This document shows positions 45,793 through 59,000 of a stretch of 64,000 nucleotides of DNA, in pieces. Numbering within the stretch: position 1 is the first letter of the stretch; every line of letters starts with the position of its first letter. Made by a program: the position numbers and the translations under genes. The notes below the pieces were generated by a model. The model saw only the letters and a program-made list of their open reading frames with translations. It searched no databases and had not been told where the DNA came from. Origin of the DNA: Gnetum montanum (taxonomy: Eukaryota; Streptophyta; Gnetopsida; Gnetales; Gnetaceae); the NCBI GenBank assembly GCA_015680685.1, contig MNCI01003445.1:162187-226186 (forward strand), written 5' to 3'.

Positions 45793-47160
45793 GAAACAAA
45801 TCAACCACAGAGCATAAAAATGTAGCCATACAATGCACAGCATAGCTCAAAATCATACACTAGATGATAAACCCAATCTCATATTAGTATCATCTATCAT
45901 GCAACATGAATCGCAAGCTGCTAAAACCTAGGATATCATAAACAATATTGTATAGAGAGATCGAATGATTATGACTCACCTTACTTAGTTTTCATTAAGA
46001 CTAACCTAGCTTTCTTAGTAAAATATATTTGAATTAGAGTCAAACATTGTTTCTAATTTCCCCTGGTAGATTGGAGATCCATTATTGTACGATGTAGATA
46101 GGCATTATGTGCTTCATGCACTAGGAGATCCGTGTCCTATTTTTGGTTAAAATCTCCCATCGGGCCAATAATGCTATGCACTAACTTAATATAAATTATT
46201 CCTATCAATGTGTGATGTAGAGTGACGAAAGAAAGAAACAGAATCAGCTAAATAAGAATGAAAGTATGAGAAAGAGATTAAACACATACCAACCAAAGAA
46301 TAAGCCAAATGACCAACAATGTTATTCAGTGTGCGGCTATCCGAGAAGCTACCATGACCACTGCACCGTAACAACAAACAAAAACAACCAATTGCAACAT
46401 TAAATGACATTATTTACGACAATATCACATCTTCATCTTCAAAAAGCTGCATTTTTCTAATCCTACAGGCCATAGGTTCTTTCGATCCAAGTGAGATGTA
46501 GTTGCCAAAAAAATGATAGAAACTGAAATATTTTGAATAGAAAGAATATATTGACTGAAATATACCTACCAATCATAGTTGATGAAAAAAAGGGCCCAGA
46601 ACATGGTTCCTTGGGAAAACTAGTAAAGAGGCCATAGCAACCATGATTTCAAATACAAAAACACAGACGCTAGCAATGTAACCACAGCTACATCTCTGGC
46701 GAAATAGCTCACAGATCTACTATTGCTCTTCACCCAACAATGTACAAGAATGGCGGCCCTTACCTGAGCAATGCTAAAGGGTGGCATTGCAGATGGTTCA
46801 AAATGATGACTTTGCTTCTGCTACTCCTCGTTTCCATTTCCATTATCATCATCATGTGGGGCATCCAGATAAGACCTAATGAATGGTGGATTTAGCAAAG
46901 TTGCTACGATACCCTACATACAGGCTTCACCCATGTCCAACCGCAGCTCGCCACCATATTCACTATTGCTTTTGTTTATGTTTCTGCTTCTGCTTTTGCA
47001 ACTCAACTCTCTTCTCTTTTGTTGTTTTAACTGCTAACATGTGCCTCAATGCTTATAAAAGTTTTAGTCAAAGTCCTATTAGTTGCACTGGTTTGAGCCA
47101 AACTCGTTTAGGGCCCTACGTAAAAAGTAAGCATAAGCGACTACACAAAATTTCTTGCTG
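45793..47160 (-). pseudogene. Truncated FAD3 copy B (exons 1-2 only)
   Basis: Similarity to FAD3 starts inside intron 2 (45793 matches 41919) and runs through exon 2 (46360-46290), intron 1, exon 1 (46957-46570) and the promoter. Exons 3-8 are absent. Exon 2 has 71 nt instead of 90 (a 19-nt deletion). Exon 1 has lost one G after about residue 15, so the frame reaches TAG at once. It cannot make a desaturase. Confidence 0.9.
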
Positions 47161-47314
47161 AGACCTTTTCGATTTGTTGGAACTACTTGTATCTATTTTA
47201 CTTTCCATTTGAGCTTACTACACCAATATCTTTACCATTAATCTAATACCTCATAAATTAATGATGAAATAAAAAATGAAGATTCATTCTTTTTTTATAA
47301 TGTTACCTACATGG

Positions 47315-48083
47315 TAAAACACCACAAAATTTCAGGTTTATGCATTGTGACTGCAAAGATGGCTAAGTGTTAAAACAATGGCACTTTACCCATATTTTTC
47401 CAAATGTTGAGTGTAGTCGGCTCCAATTCGCAGATTTGCAAAATTTTTTTATGTGTTAAAACAATGGCACTTTCAACACCCTGTTATGCTGCATAGCATA
47501 GCGGAGCGTAACACTCTGTTACGCTGCATAGCATAGCGCAGTGTAACACACTGTTACGCTGCATAACGTAGTGTAGTATAACATCTTGTTACGCGCTGTT
47601 ACACTGCATAACACCTTGTTACGTGCTGTTACGTTGCATATCGTAGCACACTATTACGCTGCATAGCGTAACACTTTGTTACAGGCTGTTACACGCTGTT
47701 ACACTACGTAACACCCTGTTATGGGTTGTTACGTGCAGTTACACTGCATAGCGTAGCACACTGTTACGTTGCATAGCGTAGCGTAGCGTAACACGTTGTT
47801 ACGTGTTGTTACACTGCGTACACCCTGTTACACGTTGTTACACTACGTAACACCCTTTTACGCTGCACTTTGTTATGTAACACCCCATTACGCTATGCAA
47901 CGTAGCACCCTATCACGCTGTGTAGCACCATGTCCAACGTTGTAGCTAGTGTCCTATGTCCCACATGTAACACCGGATGAGCGTAGCAAACAGCATGGTC
48001 CCATCCACTGCACTGCCACGTGGCACTTGATCCACATGTTGGGCTAACCCTAGCCCTATAAATACCTCTACGTCCTCTTTTGA
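47315..48083 (+). repeat. Truncated LTR in the copy B promoter
   Basis: Starts TAAAACACCACAAAATTTC directly after CATGG and matches the first ~520-770 bp of the LTR at 49403, including a GTTACGC-rich minisatellite (about 47480-47930) and a TATA box (48057). It stops abruptly at CCTCTTTTGA, where FAD3 intron 2 sequence of copy C begins. It is cut by the duplication junction. Confidence 0.9.
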
Positions 48084-49310
48084 ATTAGTGTCAGACATTG
48101 TTTCTAATTTCCCCTAATTGATAGATTGGAGATCCATTATTGTAAGATGTAGATAGGCATTATGTGCTGCATGCACTGGGAGATCCGTGTCCTATTTTTG
48201 GTTAAAATCTCCCATCGGGCCAATAATGCTATGCACTAACTTCATATAAATTATTCCTATTAATGTGTGATGTAGAGTGATGAAAGAAAGAAACAAAATC
48301 TGCTAAATAAGAATGAAAGTATGAGAAAGAGATTAAACACATACCAACCATGAAAAGGAACCAGAATAAAAGAATGAGCCAATGACCAACAATGTTATTC
48401 AGTGTGCGACTATTCGAGAAGCTACCATGACCACTGCATCGTAACAACAAACCAAAACAACCAGTTACAACATTAAATGAAATTATTTACGAAAATATCA
48501 CATCTTCATCTTCAAAAAGCTACATTTTCCTAATCCTACAGGCCATAGGTTCTTTCGATTCCAGTGAGATGTAGCTGCCAAAAAAGTGACAAAAACTAAA
48601 ATGTTTTGAATATAAAGAATATATTGACTGAAATATACCTACTAGTCATGGCCAATGACAAAAAGGGCCTAGAATGTGTTTCCTTGGGTAAACCTTGTAG
48701 AGAGGCCATAGAAAACATTAATCCAAATACAAAAACACAAATGCCAACAATGCAACCATGGCTACATCTCTGGCAAATAACTCACAGATCTACTACTGCT
48801 CTTCACCTAGCAATGTGTAGGAATGGTAGCCCTTACTTGAGCAATGCTGAAGGGTGGCATTGCAGGTGAATCGAAATGATGACTTTGCTTCTGCTGCTCC
48901 TCGTTTCCATTTCCATTATCATCATCATGTGGGGCATTAAGAAAAGACCTAATGAATGGTGGATTCAGCAAAGTTGTTGCGATACCCCTGCATACAGGCC
49001 TCATCCATGTCCAACCGCAACTCGCCACCATACTCGTTGCTACTTTTATTTTTGTTTCTGCTTCTACTTCTACCACTCAACTCTCTTCTCTTCTATTGCT
49101 TTAACTGCTCACACACACCTTGATACTTATAAAAGTTCTAGTCAAAGTCGTATCAGTTGCACTGGTTTGAGCCGAACTCATTCAGGGCCCATGCATAAAA
49201 AGCAAGCATAAGCAGCTACACAAAATTGCTTGCTAAGACCTTTTTGATTTGTTGGAATTGAAATGGGAATCTACTTGTATCTATTTTACTTTCCATTTGA
49301 GCTTACTACA
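48084..49310 (-). pseudogene. Truncated FAD3 copy C (exons 1-2 only)
   Basis: Begins in intron 2 (ATTAGTGTCAGACATTG, matching copy B near 46034). It contains exon 2 (48433-48345, 89 nt, one base short), intron 1 and exon 1 (49031-48643). In exon 1 a Trp codon TGG became TAG (48809-48807) in the P-T-H-C-stop context that is P-A-H-C-W in FAD3. Exons 3-8 are absent. The promoter TATA is near 49130. Confidence 0.9.
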
Positions 49311-49397
49311 CCAATATCTTTACCATTAATCTAATACCTCATAAAATAATGATGAAATAAAAAACGAAGATTCCTTCTTTCCTTCTAATGTTACCTA

Positions 49398-49402
49398 CAT
49401 GG
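49398..49402. repeat. Target site duplication CATGG (left)
   Basis: Matches 50614-50618 exactly on the other side of the solo LTR. Confidence 0.9.
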
Positions 49403-50613
49403 TGAAGCACCACAAAATTTCAGGTTTCCGCATTATGACTGCAAATATGGCTAACTATTAAAACAGTGGCACTTTGCCAATATTTTTCCAAATGTTGAGT
49501 GTAGTCAGCTCCAATTGGTGGATTTACAAAATTTTTGTAAGTGTCAAAACGATGCCACTTTAAACACCTTGTTACAATGCGTAGCATAGCGTACTATTAC
49601 GCTGCATAGCGTAGCATAGCGTAACACACTGTTATAAGTTGTTACATGTTGTTACATTGCGTACACCTTGTTACACATTGTTACGCTACGTAACACCCTG
49701 TTATGCTGCACCTTGTTATGTAACACCCCGTTATGTTGTGCAGCATAGCACCCTATCATGCTGTGTAGCACCATGTGCAACATTGTAGCTAGTGTCCTGT
49801 GTCCTACGTGTAACACGGGATGAGCATAGCAGATAGCATGGTCCCATCCACTGCACTGCCACGTGGCACTTGATCCGCATTTTGGGCTAACCCTAGCCCT
49901 ATAAATACCTTTGCGCCCTCTTTTGAAAAAGGAGAGAAGAAAGGGGGGAGGCTTCCATTTCTTCACCAGCAAGGCAGTTGGCACTTCCATTTTGGCATTT
50001 GGCATTTTGGCATCTTGGCACTTAGCTCCATGGGTGAACGAGACCCAGAGCACACCACACTGACAGAGAGACACAACTACACCGCACGGTACACTGCAAC
50101 CCCATTGCAGCCTAGTGGAACATTGCATAGTACACTGTGACTACCAACCTAGTAGACATAGTTTATCATAGTGAGCACTAAATTTCACAACCCGACACCA
50201 CCGAGGCTGTGATTGCACTCCTACTACACCTATTGTATACTTTGTATACCTGTACCCCTTTTTTGGGATGGTGCATCTTCCTATTCAAACTCTATTTTTG
50301 TTTGATTACAGCATTTATTTTTTTGGCATTGTCAAGCATTCAATCGTATCCACTGTCCCATTACGTGCTTTAGCACGTTTCTATTGTTGTGCACATTACA
50401 TTTTCTTTTTATTTTACCACTAGGTGTTCCATTTAAAATCATTGTTTGCAAAAGGGTTATTGTACATCAATTAAGTCCCTATCTGATTGACCAAACCGTT
50501 CAGGGCACCTTGAATCCATTCTCTCTAGCACGGTCCTCGCGTAGATCCGGGGTTAGGCTATGCACTTGAAGACCTCTCGATGTTTCCAACCATTGACATT
50601 TTCTATCGCTACA
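49403..50613 (+). repeat. Solo LTR in the copy C promoter
   Basis: 1211 bp with TG...CA ends (TGAAGCACC...CGCTACA), flanked by perfect 5-bp copies of CATGG (49398-49402 and 50614-50618). It has a GTTAC(G)-rich minisatellite, then a TATA box (TATAAATA, 49900-49907) and a purine-rich stretch, a normal U3-R layout. No internal retroelement sequence follows. The uninterrupted site is preserved near 43320. Confidence 0.9.
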
Positions 50614-50618
50614 CATGG
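50614..50618. repeat. Target site duplication CATGG (right)
   Basis: Matches 49398-49402 exactly. The following GTATCGTCTTCAC continues the pre-insertion sequence seen at 43321 (GGTACTGTCTTAAG). Confidence 0.9.
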
Positions 50619-52857
50619 TATCGTCTTCACTTTGTGTAAACTGAAGTACAAAGCATAAACTTTGTTTCACATCTTCAGTTTGACGTAGCCTTCACCTCCA
50701 CCACTATATTGCTATTTATATTTTACCTCCAAATTTGCCTTTCCAAATTTTAACATAAAAGAATCTCATTAGTGTTTTGTTGAGCATATTCATGTTGTTC
50801 ATGTGCAATTCTATTTCTGTGAAAGTAAACAAAACCATCATTGTGTTGACACATTTGAGAAGTGTACACAAGAAATAAGATACTATATGTTCCATGCGTG
50901 GCAAGTGAGAAATTTTCATTGAAGTTGAGTTATGAAGAAAAAATGTTTTACGTTTGTTAGAGTAAAATAAATTATAGTTGAATACACATGAGCCAGCTAC
51001 CAAGAAATAACTTATAACGAGTTGATTTGAAAGTCAAGTAATATCCGTCAAATGCCATGGCGGTACCAAAGATAGAAGCACTTGCTATTTGTGAAAATGG
51101 ATGCACATTAGAGTTTAACATTTTCTGTAAGTTTGTGGTCTGCAACTTGGAGCCTCCCCTTTTGACAAAGTAGAGTTTGTACACACACAAACACCAATGG
51201 ACAACGACAGAGAGAGATAGAGTGAGTGCGGGCTGAATTTGAAATTGAAAATTGAAATGACATGGTGTCTGTGCTAGTGTCTACACTAGTGCCTTGGTGT
51301 GTAGCTATGGTGTGATCATGATCATGATTGTGTTGGTGGTGCATGCAACACATGGTTAAAAACGACTAGTACTAGTACTAATGCTGTTAATTGCATGTTG
51401 GTGTCCTAGCTTGGCTCAAGTCTTTTTCCTATAAACTGCTCTTCCCATGGCCACCTTCTAGGCATTCTCATCAATGGCTTTGTTAATGTTGTAGCTTAGA
51501 AGCACTCAACTGCTCCAACGACACAAATGTCTCGTATTAATGGTCAGGTCTTTAATGTATTGAATTTGAATTTTTCATTACTTGGATAATGTCATTTCAT
51601 ACCATACATATTTATGAAAAAATACCTTTAACATAGATTCAATATTTAAACTTTGGATCATTTACTAATTTTGTTTTGTGATTGTTGTTACATAAGGAAA
51701 AAACGTTATAAACAGAAGCAAAAGATAAGTTTATATATACTTTATACAATATTTAATTTTGATAATTTCAACTTCACTACAAATGAATTCTATATTGCAT
51801 TTATATATATATGGAATGTTTTGAATGGTTACGTTGTTAATGATTTCTTATGTATATTGATTTTCTTTCTTTCCTTTCTTGTTTAAGTATTAACATAACT
51901 GAATGTAATAAAATGCAATAGACAATATTTTTGTTTTGTATGTTTTTGATAATTATATTTTGAATGATTAAAATTAATTTAAAAAATCATTTTTTTTATT
52001 TTTGATTTTTATACTATGGATGCATAGATTTTGGTTACATCAACACCTAAGGAAAAACTTATTTGAAAAGACTACTGCCTAGGGTACCTCCCATATGGGA
52101 ATGGAAACCTAGGAATAGTCTTAGCTAAAAAAGGCTATGTGGCCTTTTAAAAATAGTAAACCAAACTAAAAAATCTAGACTTTAAATTGAATGATTCAAT
52201 TAAATACAATAAGTAACTAAAAGAAATAAATTTTCCCTAGTCCTGTTGATGCTGCCAGTGGTATCTACTGTCCAGCAGGAAGAGGGAGAGAGAAGAAGCT
52301 AGATCTTGCATCACCACTTGGTGTGCACGCTTGCTACTATCTACTACTGCAACACTACAATAAGAGAGAGAGAAATCTATTCTTGCTACTCACTATCATC
52401 ATTATGTACTTGAGAGAGCAAGGGAGGGAAAACTATTGTGGACAAGAGAAGAGGGGAGACCATGACATCAGTAGTCTGTTTTCATCTACTACCTCACATC
52501 CACCAAAAATGAATAAAATAGAACTATAGAACCCACTTGCCACTACTGGTGTAGCTACCAACACTGCTCTCGCACCTACTGGTGGCACAGAGAGAGGAAT
52601 CTTTTATAGCCACTACCCTCCTTCTAGTGCCAAAAATGTGTTGATGCATAAATTTTGAATGCACCAGCACATGGGGAAGAACTCGTTTGAGGAGACTATT
52701 GCCTAGGATGCCTCCCATATGGAAACAAAAATCCAAAAATAGTCTCAATTGGAAAGGGCTATGTGGCCTTTTGAAAATAGTTTTAAAAAATGGGAATTTT
52801 AATAGAATGAGTGTCTTGAATTCAAGAATACAAAAGGTAACCAAAATAAATTTTCCC
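50619..52857. repeat. Second copy of the FAD3 upstream region
   Basis: From GATACTATATGTTCCA (about 50878) onward it is colinear with 43330-45785, including the paralogue of the TRIM-like element (52019-52857). It carries an extra ~240 bp (50632-50875) and lacks the part matching about 45035-45530. No gene is present; frames here are shadows. Confidence 0.85.
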
Positions 52858-53142
52858 TGCTTCCTGACTCTTGTCGTCATTCGCCATTGATCTATTGCAG
52901 ATGCTACCACAACCAACACTACTTGTAGCTACTAGAGGAGGAAGAGAGAAAGAAGAGGTTGGATGAAGAGGCCCACTGATGCATCTCTAATGCATTGACA
53001 AGATGTGTGCCATCACCAGCTCAAGATAGAAAATTTGTCCTTGTTTGGAGAACCCTGCTACAGATGCACCGCTTGTCAAAAATAGAATGGAACTGTACAA
53101 CGTGTGCTTGCAACTACTACTATCAACTGCTACAACACCGTA

Positions 53143-53192
<50 letters not shown>

Positions 53193-56099
53193 AGCCACCA
53201 GATCCCACTATCATGTGCCAGTAGATACATTATTATCTTTAGTCCTACATTTTCCATCATCACGAGTTTGTTGTGAAAAGGAAAAAGAAAACCATTGGCT
53301 CTTGGTTTCCTACTGAGATTTTTGACCATCGTCCATGTTGATCTGCCACTACTGATTGTCATCTATCTGTTGCCAAAAATAAAGAAACAAGACTACAGAA
53401 CCTGCCTACCACACCTGTCATCCATGTGTGTCAGCTGCACCACTGTCACCCCAAGAAAAATAGAAGAATAAAGAGAAAAAACCACCATCTGCTAGTTTCT
53501 CAACCTCTAGAAACCCCCCTACCCATCTACATGTGTCTCAATGGAGAGAGATGCAGTTGTTCAAGAAGAGATCATGATTTGTTAAGGAGGTCCTTCTTGT
53601 TTAAATGACATCAATTAGAGTCCATGGTAACTAGACAAACAGCAAGTAAAGGGGGTTGTGCTTTTAAAGCTTTCCACAAAATTTCTACAGAACATGATGT
53701 GAAGAAGTATCATTAAATTTGATGGTAAGAGTTTGGTTTGGCCCGCATACATATGTGTTTGACTTTTGGACCTCAAATTCTATGATAGTGCATAAAGTAT
53801 ATGTTGATGGATATTTAAAGCTTATGTAATGTACATGTTGCTTTACCTCCAAAATATTTTTTTAGACTTGATCTTTATTTCACTATGTAAGCTCCAATGT
53901 TTTTACGAAGCACACATATGTACAAGATTCAACAACATAAAAATTTGCTACCTTTGTTTCTATGTCTAACATGATTTTAACAAGCTCTAAAGGATCAATT
54001 TCGACAACCTTTTTAAACTTTTAACAGCTATTTTCTTTTGAAACTTCAAATGCCCAAGTGGGGGCTACAAGGATTTTTGTGAATTATCCCAACAAAGACA
54101 TTCATCATTAACCCTATCCTTCATGATGACTAATGTTTTGTTTTATTTTGAAATGGGAAGGGAAAGGAGGGTGTTTTGTTTAATCACAAATTGTAAGCTA
54201 CACACTCTAAATAGCAAAGTATTGCCTAACTAACCTTAAATGTTTGATTTTAACTTTATCACTATTGATGAATAAATGCCTATTGGTGAAGATAGTAAAT
54301 TAATAGGAATTTTTAATTTTCATGGTATTTGAACATATTTAAACATGGCCCTATGCTTAGCATGGGCAAGGTTGACACCAACATATACTAGCAAGGATCT
54401 AGCTAAAATTAGCTTTCTTCTTAATGCTTATTCATTTTCAAATTAATTTTTCTACTAAGATAAAATGTTGATAATGCTATAATGTTGAGGATATTTGTAA
54501 TATTGTATTAATGTGTTCTTATTAGCATCATTTTGCATATTGTATTTATGATTTTTGGATAAATTTATGTGTTATCATTTAAAATCCAAATATGGATCAT
54601 TATTCCATTGTATGTTGATTTCAATTTTTTATGATGTGATGACATGCTACATATGGTATGAGACATGATATGTATTTAAAATCATAACAGAAAAAAATGT
54701 ATAATGTATTAGCTATGTTATGTTGATAAGTTTTCTAGCTTCTAAGGAAGAGCATTAATATCTCCATTTAGCGAGAAAAGGGTATCTCCCCACATGCTAT
54801 CCTTCCCTTGCATATGGAGCAAAGTAGTGACCAAGGTGCCAAATATTGATAACAAATTGTTGCCATTGTTACTATAATTAGGGCTGATTTGTTTGGCTAA
54901 CTAGATCCTTAAGTGCTTGTATGTATGTGTATACTCAAATGAAAGTATCATGAACTCAAAGATTTCATAATTTTTCTTAAGAAAACCAGGTGGGTTAGCT
55001 AAGGATCCTACGATTCACCCACTCAAAAACCATGTAAAATAAATAGTTTAATAATACAAGAGATGGGATCTTTCCTAAAGAATTATGAAAGGTCTAATGA
55101 CTCTCTTAAATATAACCATGGGGGCACTTGGTAATGATTAATACGTGAGTATAATGAAGCAAATTTTTATCTTCTTTAGGGTATTGGATATAAAGCATCT
55201 ACTTTGTATAGAAAAGATCATGGGTTGATTTTTTTACCATGTTGACATTGCAAACATAAAAATGGATGAATTTATGTGTATATATATTTTCTTGATTTTT
55301 ATATGTATATAAAGAAATTTTAAATAAATAAAGATTCAACTTTTCATAATCTTAAATAAAGAGAATGGAAAAAAAAACATATGTAGTTGGCCCCATTTTA
55401 TTGGGACAAAGGTTAGGATGATGATAACATATTTTCTTAATGTCTTTACCTCATTTAAAAGTTGAAACATGTAAATGGGTCAAAATTATTGATAAAGAAC
55501 AAGTATGTTGATTGTAGAATCAAAATAACAATAAAGATAAATACTACCTTTTTCTATAATGCACTACATTCAAGCACATTAGATATAAATGGGATATTAC
55601 AATTACCAATTTAATTGATTTGTTCTAAATGTTTTAAAGAACATTTAGTAACATTCTTAATGATCTTTTCTAAACTCATAGAATGAATAATTCTATAGTC
55701 AAATATATCCAATAGATCAATGGGTCTATAGACATGATAAAATTTTAGTTTTACTATTTAGGGTAAGCAAAAGATTTGATGATTTTACTATGGGCTAAAC
55801 ATTACAAGCCTTTATTTCTCCACATTTGCCAATGACAAGTAGCTTAAGTGATTAGCACATTATTTTCTTAAGCAAGATATTATCAGTTTGAGTCACACTC
55901 AAGGTATCGTTATATGTTTATCATATTCTAGTATATATAGGAGCTCATCTTTCATATCTCATTATTCTTTTCTCATTTTATATTTCATGATGTGTGTGTT
56001 TTAATTCACATTGTAATGCAAAGTGTAGCTCACATATGTAAAAAATTTTCTAAAATGGAAAATTTTGGATGTAAGGCATAATAGCTCCATAACATGCCT
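52858..56099. other. Intergenic DNA, no gene seen
   Basis: 3.2 kb of AT-rich sequence with one (GA)n microsatellite. Past 52857 the sequence no longer matches the FAD3 block, so this is the original flank of that locus. Confidence 0.6.
53145..53189 (+). repeat. (AG)n microsatellite
   Basis: About 22 uninterrupted AG units. It creates spurious Arg-Glu and Ser-Leu frames on both strands. Confidence 0.95.
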
Positions 56100-59000
56100 A
56101 AAGGAAAACATTTTAGTCAACCTTGATGATGAGCAGTGGAGTAACCCTATACCCGACCATATGAATCACAAGTTTTCACATAGAATCTCATCAAATTTTG
56201 TAGATTTAGGATTAGTTAGATGCCTTAGATAGCCAAGTGTTAAGATGCTAATCTTGTCTTCCCAATCACACTTGTATGACTCAAGTTATATGGTTAAGTG
56301 TGACTAAGGCATATGATTATATTTTTAATTATTAAATTATTTAACGTATTAAAATATTGAAATATTAACCTAACTAATCTAAATATAAAAAGGGAATCTA
56401 ATCCAGCCTAGCATAGAGCATTTGTTCCTGACTTTTTGTACATATCTTGAACATGTGATAATGCTACTAAGTTACCAAGTATTCCATTGTTGGACGTACC
56501 AAGTGATTTACTACTGGGATTATCAAGCATTTATATGTTTATGCTTGAAATCAGTCATACTCATACAATATTTAACTACTTGCATGAAAAGTAAAGGAAT
56601 GTTTAAAGTAAACTATAAGAAATGAAATTAAAATATTAGCTAAGGACTACAATGGATAGAATAAATCTCAATTTTATCACCATCATGCCAATGTATCTAG
56701 ATATATTATGCACTCAAATAAAACTTTGTAAAATCTACTCAATCCATACTATAGACACTCAAAGGGAAAAATAGTCTAACTTTATAGAAGAAAACTATAA
56801 GAGTTTACCTACTAGGTAACCAAAAGGTACCATAAATGTGGTAGGTGCATTCATGTATATAGGTGTGTATTTAGACTATACAGTAAGGGCTACATTGACA
56901 TTAATGCATCAATATAGCCACATCAACAAAGCATTGATGTATTTGATCAAAACACTTTTCACCATACTCCTACAACTAACTAACAAATCATACTTGAGTG
57001 TAAAAAATTAGGATAGAGTTTTTTTACACAATTGGAGAAGTATGAGACTAATTGATTAACTGACTAATAGACTTAAGCATCATATCACAAAAAAAATTAT
57101 TTAAGAGCTTACACTTTGACATTTAATAAAATTAAACATTTTATCAAAATTTAGCTTTAGTCATCATGTACAAAATTTTTCCAAGGTAGATGCATTAGTT
57201 ATGCTAGTAGGTGATGGCTCCTATGGTTCTTGCAGTAGATCTTCATGTCTTGGCCATTGTTGTGAGCCTATTGTTGATATTGCTTCTTTTTGTAGTCTGA
57301 ATGTGTCTAGTTGCACCTTCATCTTCTCTTCCTTGTTTCTAGGGTTGTTAATTTTTGAGGCAATGTCACATAGGGTTGTTGATATTAGTACATCCTAGGG
57401 GCAAGGAAAAGTAGAGAACATCTCCTTGAATTAACAAACCAAATAACACTTTGTTTGTGTTCAATGTTAAACACTCTCACTATGTTCTTTAGCTTCAATT
57501 AGTCTACCATTCTTGTAGCCAAGTTCTCTACAAGTATTCATTGATATTTGAATTTAGCTTTAAGAACATTAAGCTTACACTAGCAATTTCTAAATTCTAT
57601 TTAGTCTCTTTGTGGAGCTTAAACTCATCCTTATATAAGAGGTATGAGTTGGCAATCTATTTTTCCAGTTCTAACTTTAACATTCCAACAAAAAGAATTG
57701 TTAGATTAACATATCGCAAGTTGGCAAGCTCCATGTATTTAGTGATCTCTTTAATTTGCAACTCTTTCATGAGTAATTCTACCTTGTTGTATGCATTGAT
57801 TCCATCAAAGATGGATTGCCATGCATCACATTATTATCAAAGTTATTAGAGGGTGTCATTCATTTTTTCCTTAGTAAGTCAAATTTCCTTTTCATTTACC
57901 TTATTTAACATGCCAACTTGATTATTGTAATGATTTTTAACCTTTTCATATTTTAGAGCCTCATTCTATTAGATAGAAATCTCAATTGCTAACTTCTGTC
58001 TAATTGCATAAATCTTCTTCATTGAGAGATTCTTATTCTTAGCTACCAGCCTCCTTACATCTCGATTTACTTTAGCTTGTTGCTTCTGCTAGTACTTAAG
58101 ATATTCTTCTAATTATTCTTTTTATTTTTCCACCTTAAGTAGTCTTCAATTTTTTCTTAGTCAACTCTTTATTTTCTTGATGGATTTAGATAATATCGTT
58201 ATTTGTAGTATTATCGTGACATCTAATAGTGATGCATTCAAAACAATCCTTTCTTTATCATCTTTGATCTTCTTTAGTTTCTTTTGAAGCTGTTGGAAGG
58301 CTTCATCTCTTATTAGCTTTAGTCAAAGAATTGCAAGGTCAAACAAGCAAGCTCTTAGCTACATAACTTTTGCTACCAACTATTCATTAAGATTGGTAGC
58401 TTTATGCAGTTATGATTTGGTGACTAGAAGCTTTTCAATTATCTCCAAAAGCTCAGAATAGATTGCTAAAATGTCTTTTAAAATGTTAAAAAATTTCTGG
58501 CAGTGTTTGTCCAACTCCCACTACTCTTTCTAGCACCTCCTTATGATATGTAATTATCATTCCCCTAGATCCAGTTCCTATAGATATTTGGATGTATACC
58601 ATGGCAACAAGATTAGGTATAGGTGCTACAAGAGCCTTTAGGACTTTACTAATATGATCTACCACCACCTAATTAGCTATTTATTATCCCTTATGTGACA
58701 TGATAATCATTGATACATCTTACCCTTCTTCTAGTACCACTAAGGAGGCTATAATGTTGCTTGAAATCTCTAGGACTTATTTTGAAGGTAGGGATACTAA
58801 AACTTCTTCTATGGTAGGATTGGCACACATAATGGCTTGATTCCTCTATGCTAAGAAGAGATTGACCAAATTATCCTACGATTAATTGATGGCCATTGTG
58901 ACCTCATTCAAGTGGCTTATGGCCATATGATAGTTTGATGTCTCACCACTAGGTGCTTGATACTATTGTTCTCTGAGTTTTCTTATGCACTCATCTATGT

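Noticed and set aside
49652-50128. 158-residue - strand frame in the solo LTR
   Set aside because: It lies in the LTR minisatellite and U3-R region on the strand opposite the TATA box and shows no domain; copy B does not keep it.
52987-53362. Frames with long Arg-Glu or Ser-Leu stretches
   Set aside because: They are produced by the (AG)n microsatellite.
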